Source: Bathyarchaeum sp965602795
Lineage (GTDB): Archaea; Thermoproteota; Bathyarchaeia; Bathyarchaeales; Bathyarchaeaceae
NCBI GenBank assembly: GCA_965602795.1
Contig: CBFCZR010000101.1
Coordinates: forward strand, 1 to 5,790
Length of the DNA stretch: 5,790 bases
Direction of reading: 5' to 3'
In this document: positions 5,246 through 5,790 of the stretch, in pieces
Layout: the number at the start of each line of letters is the position of its first letter
How positions within the stretch are numbered: the first letter of the stretch is position 1
Notes under the pieces: model-generated
The model's input: only the letters and a program-made list of their open reading frames with translations
The model's database searches: none
What the model was told of the DNA's origin: nothing
Program-made: the position numbers and the translations under genes

Positions 5246-5790
5246 TTAGTAGAGAATTCCCACGATTAACAGGATTAGTGGAACTAAGTTGCTTACGAGA
5301 AGAAAGATTATTGTTCGTTTCTTTGAGAACGTGAGGAATTCGTTCAAGTTTTGAACAGAGTTGCTGAATGGCCGTATTATGGGCAGGAAAATCAGAGCCC
5401 CAATAACGTTGATTGTCAGGTGTACAAGCCATACGCCTATTGCAGCAGGGTTACCGGTTGCTAAGGCTGCCAACATAACATCAAAGACGGTGCCGATGTT
5501 TGCGCCGAGTATGTAAGGCAGTATGTAATATCCGGTTCCAATTACTCCTGTTGTAACCAGAGGAATAAGCATTGAAATCATCACTGACGTGCTGGGAATA
5601 AGAATGGTGAAAAGCACCCCTGCTAGGAAGGCTTTGGATGCGCTTCCAAAAGTTGATTTAATTAGGCTGCTTGCAACTTCGCCAGAAAATGTTGCAGACA
5701 AAAATTTTTCGCAATTCTTCAGAGCTAATAACAGGATTATGCATCCTACTATGAAGCCTAACCAGGCGGGAATAAATTCGAGCATTAACT
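5246..5790 (-). CDS. Na+/phosphate cotransporter (NptA/PF02690 type), N-terminus cut by window edge
   Basis: Membrane carrier expected to import phosphate with sodium. The frame is open through the right edge. An ATG at 5785 exists but has no ribosome-binding site visible, and this family has two inverted repeats in about 300 or more residues, so the 179 residues from that ATG are most likely only the C-terminal half. Numbered from it, hydrophobic segments lie at about 7-23, 52-76, 78-95, 98-110, 116-138 and 157-177. The repeat signature is recognisable: T60-x3-PSTS (64-67), then LVTTGVIGTGYYILPYILGANIGT (76-99 in parts) ending in G94-A-N-I-G-T99. Most members have T-x3-QSSS, so glutamine is replaced by proline here. 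The PhoU-like gene downstream supports phosphate as substrate. Confidence 0.85.
   Translation of the reverse strand, partial: LMLEFIPAWLGFIVGCIILLLALKNCEKFLSATFSGEVASSLIKSTFGSASKAFLAGVLFTILIPSTSVMISMLIPLVTTGVIGTGYYILPYILGANIGTVFDVMLAALATGNPAAIGVWLVHLTINVIGALIFLPIIRPFSNSVQNLNEFLTFSKKRTIIFLLVSNLVPLILLIVGILY

Noticed and set aside
5041..5334. A 97-codon plus-strand frame between the PhoU-like gene and the transporter.
   Set aside because: It overlaps the end of the well-supported transporter gene, shows no domain or ribosome-binding site, and lies antisense to all other genes.

Overview
The window looks like a chromosomal piece from an AT-rich archaeon. It carries archaeal or eukaryotic-type ribosomal protein L37e next to an Lsm/Sm-like archaeal protein, an archaeal-type Hsp20 with its HTH regulator, and archaeal-style TATA boxes with oligo-T ends. 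Good Shine-Dalgarno sites (AGGAGG, GGAGGTGA, AGGTGA) complement the 16S 3' tail. The gene mix resembles TACK-group archaea such as Bathyarchaeia, but the lineage is an inference. Every supported gene is on the minus strand; UUG or GUG starts are common.

Layout from right to left, in the direction of transcription. At 5790-5246 is the C-terminal part of a Na+/phosphate cotransporter of the NptA/PF02690 type, cut by the window edge. It is followed by a DUF47/PhoU-like protein (5005-4340); the two probably form a phosphate uptake and control module. Next comes the aspartate carbamoyltransferase regulatory chain PyrI (4221-3757), with its own promoter but no pyrB beside it. Then a two-gene heat-shock operon: an ArsR/HSR1-like winged-helix regulator (3644-3225) and an Hsp20 chaperone (3217-2618). 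Its promoter is bracketed by two copies of a perfect palindrome, TATTAC-N6-GTAATA, probably the regulator's own operator. After an oligo-T terminator and an unexplained long inverted repeat (2479-2536) comes the lsm-rpl37e operon (2420-1989). Its two genes are coupled by a ribosome-binding site that contains the lsm stop codon.

The left quarter is one long open frame running off the left edge (1382-1, at least 460 codons). It encodes a secreted or membrane protein with a signal peptide, a large glycosylation-rich ectodomain including a PepSY-like stretch, two membrane segments and the start of a second outside domain. Between the gene-poor spacer (about 1530-1988) and this gene lies the most unusual piece of the window. 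At 1401-1528, three directly abutting hairpins are closed by an outer helix, with a fourth hairpin just before the ribosome-binding site. This is a candidate structured leader RNA or small non-coding RNA that I cannot assign to a known class.
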